A stretch of DNA of 64,000 nt from Cliona cf. orientalis (Eukaryota; Porifera; Demospongiae; Clionaida; Clionaidae), in contig OZ005689.1 in assembly GCA_963930775.1 (NCBI GenBank), positions 4,464,001 through 4,528,000 of the forward strand, given 5' to 3'. Below, one piece after another: positions 21,463 to 35,500 of this stretch. The notes beneath the pieces were generated by a model. The model had not been told where the DNA came from, ran no database searches, and saw only the letters and a program-made list of their open reading frames with translations. Position 1 is the first letter of the stretch, and each line of letters begins with the position of its first letter. The position numbers and the translations under genes were made by a program.

Positions 21463-24289
21463 TTACCATGAGCAATACTATTCATCATTCACACTGCATT
21501 GTAGCTATGCATACCTGCTCGTCATAACTATTAATACTAAGATGAAAATCGCTTCTCAGTGTACTTAAGGTCAGTTTCTGAACTCTTAGCACGCGCCCGA
21601 CTAACGGCCTCTTATCACTCAAATTTGCGGTCAATTAGCGCTTGTATTGTGATGTCATATCATATCGAACACGTACAAGCCAAGGCATTGGGGCCGCATA
21701 GCTGCAGATTGGAGTTCAATATCTCGAGAAAAAGCCGTCCAGGGTTGTTCCACCCTACATTTTGCCAGTTTGACAGTAAGAAGGTGATCGTTGGGATGGA
21801 TTTCGAGGATCTGTCAGGGGGATTACGAATAAGTTTATTCGTTTTGAACTTACATGCGGAAGATTAGGCCGTCAGCACTCCAAAAACAGTGTCTAGGTGG
21901 AATAAAACTTGACCAGAACGCTATTTTCACAACCCCTCCAATGAAATTTTAGATCACTGTCTTAGGCTTCTTACTTCATAGTTAAGGTCAGCTGAAAATT
22001 GCTGCTTCAAGGTTGGAACGCACGATTTAGCAATCTAGAGGGCGTGGCTAAACGCCGTGCATAGCGCTTAATTAGTTAATTGGTTGCGGTTGATTAATTA
22101 TTAAGATCAAAGTACTTGAGTTAGTCTTTCATTCAAACACCATGATTAGGCCTCTATCCTTCTATTTAGAGGTAGCACCAGCCTTTGAAGTATGCCTGTT
22201 TCAGCAGTAGTTTCCCGTTGGTAAAGTACACTGAGTTTGAAGATTAACTGTTGTGCTTCCATAGCTCATTGGTAACACAGTATCATACCTTGGGCTCTGT
22301 GGGGACCAACATGCCCTACTGTCACCACTTCTGCTTGCTAATATTCATAAATTCATTTCCTGTTAATGACTAACCATGCTCAGAACACACTTACGTTACC
22401 CTTGCCCCCTCACCTTCAGAATGATTCCAATGCCTATGTTCGTAGCTCATTGATAGTTTCATGTGGGCTTTACCATGTTTTGTCAAATAGAAGCCACATC
22501 CCAACTAACTATACCTATAGCTCGATGAAATAAATTGTAGCTGCCCATAAAATTAATGGTAAAGTGTAACTATGGCTGTGATCACAAGTGGCGAATCTTC
22601 ATTCATTTGGGAATAGTAGATTAATTTTGGGTTGATTGTGTAGTAGTGTGGAGTGTGGCTAGTCTCGTGCGCCACATCCCCAATCCGAGGGAAAGAGGGG
22701 TCTGGTGACCGTGAATACAACGAGTTGTTCTGGCGACAGGATTTGGTCGCGTCCAATCAGATTCGAGATTTGAATTTATTGCTTGGCAACGCATTACCGG
22801 CGGCACGCGCATTACAGTTGGCCCCACGTTGTTTGCGGTTACCCGTGACGTGAATTGTAATTATTGCATTCCGACGGAACAACTAGCTGTACGCATGGTC
22901 AACAGGCCCTCTTTCTTTTGAGATTGAAGGGTGTGGCTAGCGAGACTAGAGTGTGACTGCTTCTTTTATTAATAGAAGCAGCCATAATTAAGAGCCACCC
23001 TCAATTTGTAGCCACAATCCTCCGAGCTATAGCTAGCTATAGTGACCTTGTTAAGTTACAAGACCATATCAATAATAGTATCTAGTGGATTATGTTGAGG
23101 TTGGTCTGTAAATATCCTATATTGGCGTATCTAGTGGTTTGAACTGTAGTGAATTTCTAGGGTTTTAGTGCAGCTGTGCACTCTTGGCTGATGCTAATAT
23201 AACTTTGATATGCACTTTATCTAAGTACGAGATACTTCCAGTGTAAACAACACATTTCTAGTTCCTATAGGTGTAGGATGATGTCTTTTAATAATAACGG
23301 TCATGTTATATAATGAGTGCACCCAAATATGGGGCACTATTGTGAAGCAGTCTCAGTGCATTACAATTTTGCCTCACTACATCGGAGCTCTAAGTAAGCC
23401 GTCATGAAAGGAGCTTGGAGCGGCTAGAGATGACCTATATGGGCTAGTAATGAGGTCAGAGTTGAAACTGCATGATGTGAACTGGAGTAACCATAATTGT
23501 GAATGTGCACAAAATATTACATGTGCCATACCAGTTAGCTTGACAAATCGTGCTCATCTTATGATTGACGAGTTGGCAATAGTCCTTATAAGATATCCCA
23601 AGCCAATTGATATATAAAGCCGGTGTATTTCTAACAGTCACTACTTCTAGCTTAAATGGTAAGGGTCGTCATAGAGAAAGTACGCATTCTAGGTATACGT
23701 AGCATAAAGGAAGAGTGGTCATGTTAAGTCCTGCCCAGTGGAGTAGTAGTGTGCAACTTGCCAGTCTGTGTTTACATGGTACCTACCTAAATTACATGAC
23801 TGATTGCCATTCTGTGCTTTACTGGTCAGTTGTCAATACCATGACAGTGTAAACAGGCAGTGGCTCTCAAGTGCATAATTCGGTTGAAGTATGTCACAGA
23901 GGCTTTCAGTTTATATAGTGACATAGCCAGGTGCTTCCCCCAACTCTTAGATCACTGACTCTAGTATCAGAACCCTGTTTAGGTGCCAGGTATATAGCTA
24001 GTAGTACCAGAACCCTGTTCAGGTGCAGGATATGTTGTTGATATTGAACATGTATTATACACAGTGAGCCATGCTATATGCATGCGTGTAGCTGTGAGGG
24101 TTCTGCACTTCTGTGCATTCATTATAGATTCTGATTATATAATATTATGTAGCATGTTTGCAATGTGGATATATATCACATTTATACCCATTAATTTTAT
24201 CAATTATCTTTTTCTCCTGGGTATCTGATCAACACTTCATAATTAATTTCTGACACAATGAAGCAGCTTAAATTGTACACTTTGTCAGT
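21463..24289. other. Unassigned region, no gene recognised
   Basis: No exon with paralogy or consistent splicing was seen. A-box-like TAGCTCATTGG occurs near 22262 and 22444 without a convincing B box, so no tRNA gene is called. An unseen first exon of receptor B could lie in this stretch. Confidence 0.35.
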
Positions 24290-24677
24290 TACCGTAAATC
24301 CGGAAATTTTCGTTGTGAAATATTTTTGTAGTCGCTCGAACTACGGAATTAAATATGACGAAATATTTTCTACACTGAATAATAGAAACAACGAAACATT
24401 TGCGGTACAAAAATTTTGCGCGCACGTGCACATACATACGTACTTGCATGCATACGTATATACATTTACTTATACGTCTGCATGTTCTGCTAAATTTGTT
24501 TGAATGCAGTAGTCGCTCCTCCATTAGCGTTGATGATTTTGACACCTGGGCTGCTCCGTCAATGTTTTTGCTAAAAAAATTATTTTCGTAGGCGGAGTCA
24601 TCCTATGAAAATTTTTAAACACGAAAAGTTTTATTTATAAATATTTAATTACACGAAAATTACCCTATTTACGGTAA
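24290..24677. mobile_element. MITE with TACCGTAAAT ends, diverged copy
   Basis: TACCGTAAATCCGGAAATTTT is mirrored by AAAATTACCCTATTTACGGTA. Ends match the family at 6749-6941; the centre differs. Confidence 0.65.
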
Positions 24678-24683
24678 TTATCT

Positions 24684-25235
24684 CCCCAGTAGCAATTTAC
24701 TTTTCTGTGGTTATGAGGTAATTATGGTGTAATTATGATGAAACCTATGGTGTAATCTATGAGGTAATTATGAGAAAATTCAGGGCCTCGCTGGAGCCTT
24801 TCTGGTACTTGAAAATCAGTAAATATGTAGAGTATCTTACGCGTGTATCCAGCGAATACATTACAAGCTGAGCGCTACTTTCTCTGAGAAGTACTGTTGG
24901 TTGAACTTCACGTGTTTTCTTGGCTTACGTAATGCCGTGGATAAATAAAGCTAGCCTCGCGCTATATATAGCACGCATTGTCACAAGGGGCTGGCCCGCG
25001 CAACTGCAGCAGCGTGACCATGACCAACCTATAGTTCGGAAGGAATACTGTACTGTCGAGTTCGTCTCTGTGATTGAAGCATCGAAACTTGTCGCTGTCA
25101 AGGCTGAGAGTCGATCTTAGATGCCATCTCCATGATTTCTGGGGCGAGCATCGATCGATGTGTACACATTCTATTGACGACCTTTTACCACATGCACCAT
25201 TACACTATGCAGCTACTGGGGAGATGGTCAAGGGT
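24684..25235. mobile_element. CCCCAGTAGC-family MITE, longest copy
   Basis: Ends CCCCAGTAGC and GCTACTGGGG are inverse. Inside are ATGAGGTAATTATG repeats, GGATAAATAAAGCTAGCCT and TCGAGTTCGTCTCTG. Full or partial copies lie at about 28666-28915, 30385-30530, 33640-33897, 35490-35625, 38648-39100, 56296-56793, 57743-57880 and 59270-59527. It is the commonest element in the window. Confidence 0.7.
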
Positions 25236-25669
25236 TCATTTATGTAACTAGTATAAAAAATATCCTATAGATTACTCAATTACAATTACCTCATACAAAA
25301 CAATAAATTGATGTGACGGTAGGTGCAGAACTTAGAGATGTTGACTACTGTTAATACTATTATAATATTCTATCCAGAATTTTTTAATAGAGCGGTGGAG
25401 GGGGGATGCGGGGACTTATACTAAGATTCTTACATCTATTATAAGCTAAGAATTACACTGTTTCACTGCTCATGTAGTGTATTGAGCAGGTAGTTTACAC
25501 TACTCGTGGTCTGTATGGCTGGATATTTGTGGTTGTGTACTTGTGCTGCACACTTCCAGTTATAATGTGCTGCAGTACTACTGCTATAACTTGTATGCAG
25601 GATCAGTGCTGGAGCCCCACCCCTTTTTGCATTTATAGTGTGCAGGGTGGTGTGCTGCTCTACAGTGAT

Positions 25670-26198
25670 AATAGGCCCTTTTCCAACATTACGTCATAAA
25701 CGCGCGGGTGGTCAAAAGTGAGCGCTAATTAGAACCGCACCATAGTAATGTATTGTGAAGTATACCTCCAAAAAACGCGGTCTCCTACCTGGAACCAGCT
25801 GTACTGCAGCTATTCATGGCGATAATGCATTAGAAGAGGGACTAAAGACTGTGTTTATTGCTAGAAGGCAGCACCAAATCTGGAGTGTCAGTTGCGTGGC
25901 CACCTCCAACTTGACCATCATGAGTCCTCCTGTGGATAGTGCTTTTGTGGAGAAAAGGGACCTATGACGCTCTCGAAACACGTTTGCAGCCCACAGCAGT
26001 GGCCTGATCAGAACCAGAACAAGCTGAAATAGTGGCAGGGTAAGTCACTTTGGTATAAACTAGTCTGAAAGGGCACATTTTAGGACAATGATTTTTGAGG
26101 TATACTTCACAATTATACGTTACTATGGCGTGGTTCTAATTAGCGCTCACTTTTGACCACCCGCACGTTTATGACGTAATGCTGGAAAAGGGTCTATT
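25670..26198. mobile_element. TIR element overlapping the predicted 5' end of receptor B
   Basis: Long TIRs: AATAGGCCCTTTTCCAACAT at 25670 is mirrored by ATGCTGGAAAAGGGTCTATT ending at 26198. The arms continue through TTTGACCACCCG and TTAGCGCTCAC for about 100 bp. The first in-frame ATG of receptor B (26179) lies inside the right TIR. Confidence 0.8.
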
Positions 26199-26599
26199 GT
26201 ACTCAGAATTCGTGAGAGCCCTGATATTATTGACCATTATTTTCTTAGCCATACAGGCATTTTCTTCATTACCCAATACCGGATGTACTTGTGCTGGTGA
26301 CACATTGACCTATGGTTGCACTGCTGTTGGACCTGGAAACACATTGTGGGAGGGAAGTGTTTTTGATTGTGTTGCAAAGTCCATTGTTCTACGTCACAGC
26401 CTATATGGTACAGGAGGTGCCTCTGGAGTATGTAATGGTGGAAATATAACAGCAAGAAGCATTGACGTTAACAATAATTGCTATATTTCACAACTTAGTG
26501 TCAGAGTCAGCTCTAACTTCAACAATAAGACAATTAGGTGCACCCATGACTCGACTATGGGAAGGGAAACCATTGGTTCATCAACTTTGATAGTTCTAG
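26179..26599 (+). CDS. Receptor B exon 1: signal peptide and Ig-like module
   Basis: Hydrophobic ALILLTIIFLAIQAF is followed by CTCAGDTLTYGC, LWEGSVFDC, NCYISQLSVRV and IRCTHDS. These line up one by one with CICPGYDM, WRGSAFDC, NCYTSQLYITV and VECVYDN of receptor A exon 2. Ends phase 1 at GTCAGT. Confidence 0.78.
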
Positions 26600-29500
26600 G
26601 TCAGTAAAAATAATAATTATTACCAGTATAATAAAACCAATTGCAAAACGGAGCAAGAAAAATAATTGGGATGGTAGGTTTTCCATTAGAATTAGCTAAC
26701 ATCGTAAATCATCCCTGCATTTCTAAGTGGTTTTCTGTGTGTTTGCATACACCACAAGGTTATAATAGCATATTTATCTATAGCTATAGCTCTGTTATAT
26801 ACAATACACTAGCTGCTACTGTAACATGCCTCATTTAGTCATGTTCTGAATCAGTTTTTACTGTTCATCTCACGCTCAGCATAAATTATCAACTCTCGAC
26901 CGTCTAAGACGTTCAGAATTGTAACTCAGGCTCTGTACATGCTATGAACTTCGAATATTGGATGATTTATTTATCAAATAAATGACTGCTTAGTGTTGAA
27001 CTTCTTATTTCTGCAGGTCACCACTAGCAATTATGCTATAGACCCATGATTTTATGAATTGGTGACTGTTTTCACCTGTTGTTGACCGCCCAGTATTTTA
27101 TAATAGCACTAATGTTGACTGATCACCGATTTTTATAACAAAAGTGCATGCAAGTAATAGATATTACTTTCACTATTGTTAATACTTACTATTGTCATAA
27201 ATATCAATTGCAAGTTATTATATCGAGTGAAATGTTTATATTATGCACAGGATGAACAAAAGTAATACCACTACTATACATTAGCAGCGCATTACAAAAT
27301 ATGACCATAGCTGAGACCACTGTATAATAAATATGAATTTGGTCGACAATAAAGATGTTCGACTAATGATGACTTATGCTATTTGTATAGAAGGTATTCC
27401 ATTGACCCCATGAAATGTGCATAGACACTTCATGTATCTTGGAGTGGGCATTTGCCTGGGACGCAACGGTACATTTTTCATCATATTATGCAATTTTGTT
27501 ATATACTGGCTTCAGTTTTGGCCTTCAACAATAATTATTATTATTATTGTGTTGCTCAATGCACTAAGGATTTTGCACTAATGTAGTTTTTATGTATTAA
27601 TTTGTCTAATAACACTTTGTATTGCAGCTCCTTATTCATCTCCTGATAATGTTCGATTGACTGGTGTTCAAGAAGGATTGCTCACATTCAGCTGGGACTC
27701 ACTTGGTCCAAATTGTGAATCTACTAACTATCGTATCATATCTGACTGTGGTGGCTGTCCAAATAGCACAAATTTGACCGAAATCAATTGCACCGAACTT
27801 CAGCTATCTACAGAAGCAAGAGAATGTAGTGTCAGAGTTCATGCTGTTCTCTGTGGTGGTATTGGAAATCTGAGTAGTCCAGTTGCAGTAATGTTAAAAC
27901 GTATGTTTAATAGTCTTAATTATTGTACCGTAATTCTTGTACATGCGCCGAGAGTTAAATATGTGAGGTGGATGTGCTTATAAATAAAGAGGAATCTATG
28001 GCACCATCCAGAGAGTATCTGGATTCGAGGCTAGTAATATGCAACCACTTGGGCTACTAGAGCTCTAGAGCACATACTAGGCGCACTTCGCATGCATGCA
28101 TCTGCGCAAGCATGCTGCGACGACTGTGCGATTTTCATGCTGATAGATTACATACAAACCGATTATTTTACCCCTTGCGAACATTCGCATGATAAAATGC
28201 AATATGTACGTATGCAGCACACGATGATGTTACACATTTATAAAAAAATACTGTATAGCATGAGACTTTCGAGGGAGAAAACCTTCACAAAAATTTCGTG
28301 ATTTTACAGCCACCCGCGTGAAAGTTTTCTCCACAAAATTTTCGGCATGCCATACCCATCTATGCAATCAGTTTAACATTCTGCAAAAGTTTTCTCCACG
28401 AAAGTAATGCTCCCTTCGTATAATTATACCGAGGCATGATATTGTATTGTGCTGATTGAAATGCTTTGCTTGCCAGTTAGGGCTAAGGCTTTTTATGGTA
28501 TTTTCAGGATATGAATTGTGAGGATATCAAAAACCGCTTGTTCAAAAGTTCTAGTGACATTTGATGGCCTTCGTTTCTCGACGAGCTCTTGATCGATGAA
28601 AAAGACAACAATATTGCTTCATTTCAAGATTTTTGACATGTAGCTATAGCGATAATTCTACTGACTCATCACTGGTCACAGTGGGCTAGCAACTACGCTT
28701 CTTGGCTTTATATTAATATGTATGAAAACTTGACCACATGCCCAGTATGTAGCTGCATAATGGTTCATATGGTAAAAGGTCGTCAATATAGTGCGTACAC
28801 AGTCCAAACTACGTCGATGTTGGCGCCTCAATTGTAGAGGTGGAGTCTGAGACCAACTCTCGACCTCGATACTGACAATTTTCAATCACAAGAGACGAAC
28901 TCGACAGCACCATATGTGACCCTCCACGAGGAAATCAAGCATAATATGCTAGATATCAATCTGAGATACAGGCCAAAATAGTTGCCCAAGGTGATAATTA
29001 TCATTAATTTTCTCACTTGTTGGTATAGATCAATTGAAGAATCATTCCTCTACACAAAAATCTGCTTTGTAGCTTCTAGAACGCTATACTTACCGAGTTA
29101 TGGCTCGAAGAAGTCGGCCGCGTAGCCGCTAACATTGACCGTCCATTATACGGAGCCGTTGCCATAGTTGCCAGTAGGCAAGCACAGCAGTTGCATAAAG
29201 AAACTCTCCAGTCACTTCTTTCTTCGATTTTGTGTACTAACGATCTATAGACACGCTTATCTTTTTGTTCTTTTCTATCGAAACGCTGGCCGCTGCTTTC
29301 TTTCCAACGTTTTAGCAGCCATCTAGTCATGCACGACAAAATGGTAATAGAAGATGATGTGGAAACTTCATTCGTCCTCGGTCTGTTTCTTCAGTATTGC
29401 CGGAATGACTGTCTATCAGATTCAACCAAGACCTTCAACATCGACAGCTGCTTCCTAAGTTTCTGTTTCTTTTCAAGTGTGTATCGCTTTGCCACTCTTG

Positions 29501-32500
29501 ATCGACTCCAACAACTACGGTTACGGAATTGGATAGAAACGTGAAGACTGAACCCAAACAAACGGTACAGAGATACATCATCATCTGAAGTTACAGGTGC
29601 AGCTGGTTCTTTACAAATGGCAGATTCACACCTACTTCTCAAGTTGTCTAAAATCAAATCTCGCTGATGAACAATGAAAGTAAACAATGATGAAAATACG
29701 ACTGACATAATAGCACTCCTGCAGTCATCTGAAACAGCACCAGCATATCCACTGACTAGTCTACTCCATCGCCTAGAGCTAGTTGGTGTACTCATGGACG
29801 CAACAGCATAAGTGGCACTATAATTATTCCAGGCAAGGAACAGTCGTAAGTGTCTGTCAGCACCCTTGGAACATTGATCCACATACAGAAAGCAGAAGTT
29901 GTCGATCCCATCTTTAAGAAGTTCTCGAAAGGCTACACAAGAATTTCCAATTAAGTAGCACCACAAGGCTTTTCTATCTTGAAAGAAGTGAACATGCTGC
30001 TCTTTTTGTACTTCTCTTATCACCACCTGTTGTATAACATCGAGATCGGTATTTTTTAGCTCTTGTGCTATGCTTCTTAGCTCATGCACGATTAGTCTCT
30101 TCGTCTTGGGCATCATTCGTGTGGGATCAGGAATAGTGCTGAGTCTGCGTTTGCGCGCGTGTATCATGATATATGTGCATATACGTATATGTAGCGCTAC
30201 TAGCGCGCACTAGCGCAATGTTAATGTTATTCACAGCCACTTATGATACACCCCTCGCGGCCGCAAAGAATTTCTTGGACTTCCATATAAGGAAGGTTCA
30301 TCATTGTGGTGGTTTACGAAACGTAAAACACGGAAGAATCCTGAGTAAGACACTCCATCGCGCTGCTACGCGGTGCTCATAAGCTCCTGGTGCTACTTTC
30401 TCTAACAAGTACCACCGGCCGAACTTTACGCCTTCTCTTGGCTGACGTAATCCCGTGGATAAATAAAGCTAGCCTTGCGCTATATATAGCATGCACGCTG
30501 TGTGCCATCCCACGACCAACCCGATGTTCAGAATCTATATATATGCATATATGTGACCCTCCACAAGGAAACCAAGCATAATGCGTGGAAAAAAATTTTG
30601 AGTTAAGGCTACCATTACCAACTACAAACTTTGAACTATTGCTCCAGCAAATTTGAAGTCTCTAGCCCATGTAGTCATGGAGATATGAGCAAAAGTATAC
30701 CCGGATCGCCCGTACTAAAGTCTTGCAAAAATTGCTACGTATGTTGCACGTGGAAGTCCGTATATCGTCGTTTATGCAAATATGTGGCCCGCCCACTAAG
30801 TCAAAGAGTTCTGTGAAGATAAAATCAACACTGAATATGCAGGCTCTTCTGAAGGACGGTCGCAAGATATCCGAGGTAATATTATGTACATACACAAGTA
30901 TGAGCATAGACGGTTTTCTGTACATCCCCCCTTCAAAGTTTGTAAGGGTTGCATAATGCAACATGTACACAATTGAGCAGCCAACATCCATGATTTTCAA
31001 AATAATCCAACAATGCTAGAGGTTTTCTATTTCCCCCCCCCCTTCAAATTTCTATAAACCCCCGATAATTTTATATTGTAAGTATACATAGTATGGTATC
31101 GAGGTATGTTCCTGATCCAAAAATGGATGAAAATTTCCATATAAAATCATCCAAAAATGGATGATTATTTCATCACTTATGAAATCATCCGATTTTGGAT
31201 GATTTGTATTGATATTATTATATTATCATCATCCATTATTGGATGTTTCTTGACATAAGTTCCTGGATGAAATTTGCATGACGCAAGTAGCATCCATTAT
31301 TGGATGTTTCTTATCATCACTTTCTGGATGAAAGTTACACAATGCAATTATCATCCATCATTGGATGTTTCTTTGTATCAACTTTTGGATGAAAGTTGTA
31401 TGGTAAATTTAGCATCCATTATTGGATGTTTTTTATCATCAGTTTCTGGATGAATCTTTCATTCTGTCATAATCACCGATGTTTAATATCGTGCAAGTTC
31501 AACAATGAATATAATTATGTATTATAAATGTAAAGAAAAATAATTGTACAGAGACATAGTATTAATTACAATGACAGTTTTCCTACATCTATTTTTCCTC
31601 TTTTATCCATATTTGAAATAGCAAGAAATAATTTAACGTGAAACATAAAATTCTCTGGTTTCATGTATGCAATCTGTCCCTTTATACGCTGTAGCCCTGC
31701 ATTGGCTTGCTTATTTACTTGCGAGTTGATGCTTGCTATTTGACTTGTAGTGTACCTATCTAGCGAGTAGCCACTAGAACATCCAACATGTCCTCGCCAA
31801 TGGAAGCGATCTACAAAGAAGGAGGTGTTCCTGAAGTGAGATGGTTGCCGATTCAGAGCATACTGATGCAGTTTGCAGCAGTTATCATATTATATGATGA
31901 TGTCTGGAGGTGTTTCAAAACGAGTGGAGAAAATCTCAAACGGGTGCTTTGGTGATTCATGCGAACGCATTACTTCAAATCCACAGCACACTCCATGGGG
32001 GCAAAAGATGGTAAAAATCCCAGGAGTGAGTGTTGGATGGCTGGAGGAATACTTTCGGCAGCATTATTATGACATTCTGGCTACCTATAAAATATTAATG
32101 TGAATAAATTTCATACCCATTCTAATAGTGATCATGCTCCAGGGGTTACCACGTGATCCAAATGCTGCAGAAAGGATCAATGAAAGGCCCACATAAAGTT
32201 ACATGCATTATTAACAACAGTACTAACCATTTTGTTTCTGGTCTTTCATAAACTCGAGCCTGTCTGTGACCTTCTGCTTCCACTATTGCCTGAGAACATC
32301 CCCAGTGCCTATTTATGGTGATCATAATTAATACTATTTATCCTAGCTCCATGCTATAACTATCATACCAGCAAGATCAGCTTCCATCATTAGTTGTTCC
32401 AAAGCACCCTTTGAAGTTCGCTCTAGCTCAGCAACCACTGACATTAAATCATCGTTCGTCATTTCATTCACATTGACATCCAATTTCTGGAGCTTCTTTG

Positions 32501-35500
32501 CTGCTCTCTTATTGGCCAAAGCTTGTCGTTTCTCATTCTTCTCATGTTCAGAGAGTGACTTAGGAGTGAGGAATCTCTTAGGATTTGCTGCCTGCTGATG
32601 TACGTTTTTGTCTCGTTGCAGGGGATAAGGTCTTCTTACGTTGAATCATATCCCATAAATGATGATACAAATGAGAACACTTTGGGCACATGGCTGGTTT
32701 TGAGCTAGACCGAGATGTTGGATACCACATTAGGCATTCACGGTGGTCTGATCATTGGAGCAACGGCCCCCATTTTCTAAGACTTTTACTCTCAAATGTC
32801 ACGGAAGTTAATATAGAAGATGGCAGACGTGGACATAACACATAGTTGCTGTCCTTTTGTAGAGATGAAATGAGTGTGAATAATTCTTGTTCGTTTCCTA
32901 GATATGAAAAGCTCTTGATGCGAAGGTAATGTACTTCCAGGTGACAAATAGTAGTAGCTATCGAGTTGGCATGCTCGATGACAATTCTGGGATTAGCAGT
33001 AGGAGTCTGAGTAGGATTGATCATAGTGACTGGAGCACAAAATATCAACCAGGTAGTAGAAGCGTCTGTGTGAGTGAAACTGGTAATACCAGAAAACCTT
33101 GTCTGTAGCTGTTGCAGCAAATGGTAAGGGTCACTTAGAGAACTACCTGGCACTGGATCAGTAGCTATTATCACTGTAGAAATGGCAAGGTTTACAGTCA
33201 CAACTATCCCTACTTTAGCTTTCTTTAAGCTAACACAGAAATACTTACCCTCGCCAACTTGTGCTCTCTTTCGAGGCTTGTAGGCTTTCCGTTTCGGACT
33301 CCCCACCAACCTAAAGTTAGCAATCTGTGATACGATCTCAGGTGGGATCCCCTGAGTGCCGCGACTAGTTGGAATGAGTCTCCTTCTCTTTGGAGCTCTG
33401 GATTATCTATCGGGAGTGTCTGGCATTAGACATTTTCGGCCAGGAGCGTTCATCGTGGAATCTTGCTTCTTGGATCGCCGCGGGTCGTGGTTGCGCTCCG
33501 CCCAGGCGTATCGCGAAAGCGCGTAGACGACCCTGTACCGTACGTCTAGACCACAACTGCATACCACTTGACTTTGCATAGCGAAGTACAAGGTGCGATA
33601 CCATATAAGGAAACTACGTTTATCTCATTGTACGATACGTAAATCCAGTAGTAAGACGCTCCATCGCGGCGCTCATAAGCTCCTGGTAGCACTCAGCTTG
33701 TAATACGTTCGCTGGATACATGCGTCAGATACTCCTACATATATACCGATTTTCATATCTCAGAAAGGCTCCATGGAGGCTCTGAATTTTCTCATAAATA
33801 CCTCATAGATTACCTAAGAGATTACACCATAGATTTTATCATACATTACACTATAATTACCTCATAACCACAGAAAAGTGAATTGTTACTGGGCATGTAA
33901 CTTCATACTAGATCTGCTGATCTGGCATGCTAGTATGTAATAGCTTGCAATTGGCATTCTCGTGGTTACTCCTTACGACCCGGTGATGCTGGTTTAGTTT
34001 GCAAATTTGCAACATGTAGACTACTGGACTTAATCTAATACAATGCGTGGAAAAAATTTTGAAACACCAAGTTTGCTCCATATATATATAAATATTATGA
34101 GAATTACTAATTACTTGCATTAAATTGGATCATCGTATTTGATTAACTACGGTATATCTATAGACTGAGTATGGCTACTGCAGTGTGTAACGAGTTTTGG
34201 GCGATAGTGCTTCATTCCTTTAAGTTACTGCTAAGCACATGTGCATAATAATATATAAGTGTATGATAGTCTATAGGCTATTAATTAATATACAATTTTA
34301 TTCATAGTTCCCGATGCTCCCAGCGTACAATTTGTACCTCGTTTCTCTGGTGATACTAGGCAACTAACTGCACTCCTTGCTGCTATCTCTCAAACAGTAA
34401 GTGTATAATGGTACACTAGATAATTGGGGGCGAGCGTGAGCGAGCCCCACATTTGATCGTTTGCTGAAAGTTCATCTGTCTGTCTGTCTGTCTGTCCACT
34501 TTGGCTGACTGAGCATGCGCCATGCGAAAATAACACGTGCTCTCTATTGTGCCACGCCTCTTTGCCAATTATTTGCGTATGCTCAAATGATCAGAGTCAA
34601 CAGAGATCAACAACTTGGGAAAAATGGCAGGTTTCATTTAGGATTTTTGTCAAGGGGGGGGGGCAAACGTGACAATTCCAGAGTTAGGGGGGGGGGGCAA
34701 AGATTACTGTACGTTTTTCCATCCATAAAGAATGACGTTGTGCTCATTAACTTCATTATATTAGAGGGGGTCTGGGGGTATGCTCCTCCAGGAAATTTTT
34801 TTAAAGTTTCAACCTCTGAGACTGCTTCTGAGCACTCGGATAGGGAAAGTCTGTCAGTAATATCCACTGGTTCCCCTCTATTTCAAGTCAAATGTTGCAA
34901 GGTTGTGGGATATGTCTCCTACCGTGCGTAGCGCGAAGCTTTAGCTAATTTATGGCTTAAAAATGAGCAAACTGCCGCTTTGGACACTTTCACAGTTTAA
35001 ATCTTTAACTTGAGCATGTATTGCATGTATGGATGGTGGCTACTCTCAAGGGGGGGCAGCCAGCTTCCAAGGGGGGGGGGATGAGTGACCCCTCCTGCCC
35101 CCCCTAAATGAAACCCTGAATGGCAATTAAAGAACAAGGATATCGGATTCAATATTAGTTACAGAGAACGAACTAGACAGAGAAGACAGCGACAGAGAGC
35201 GAGTGCAGTTAAAGAGAGCTCGGGATGGAAGCGACGAACGAACGGATCAGTATGTCGCAGTAGCTTTGTCAGTATATTCAAGCTTGTTGCTCGCTTAAAA
35301 ACTCATATTAATTCACAGAGCTAACTCAAGGCTGCCTTGAGCTCTCACCTCAGTTTGAGTATAAATCCACTCTATTTCCTAGCATGCACATGTGTGGCAT
35401 GCTAATTTTGAGTTATGATAATTATTTAAACTGTGGGTTTATACCACACATTGACAATTGGGTATTTCTGATACTTATATAAATGAAAAACTTGACAACA

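Noticed and set aside
22255..22460. A-box-like TAGCTCATTGG twice
   Set aside because: No B box and no cloverleaf; not called as tRNA.
32101..32340. Possible extra KDZ-like exon (HWGCSQAIVEAEGHRQARVY, minus strand)
   Set aside because: Looks coding and lies between the pseudogene blocks, but I could not place it within a known transposase, so it is not claimed separately.
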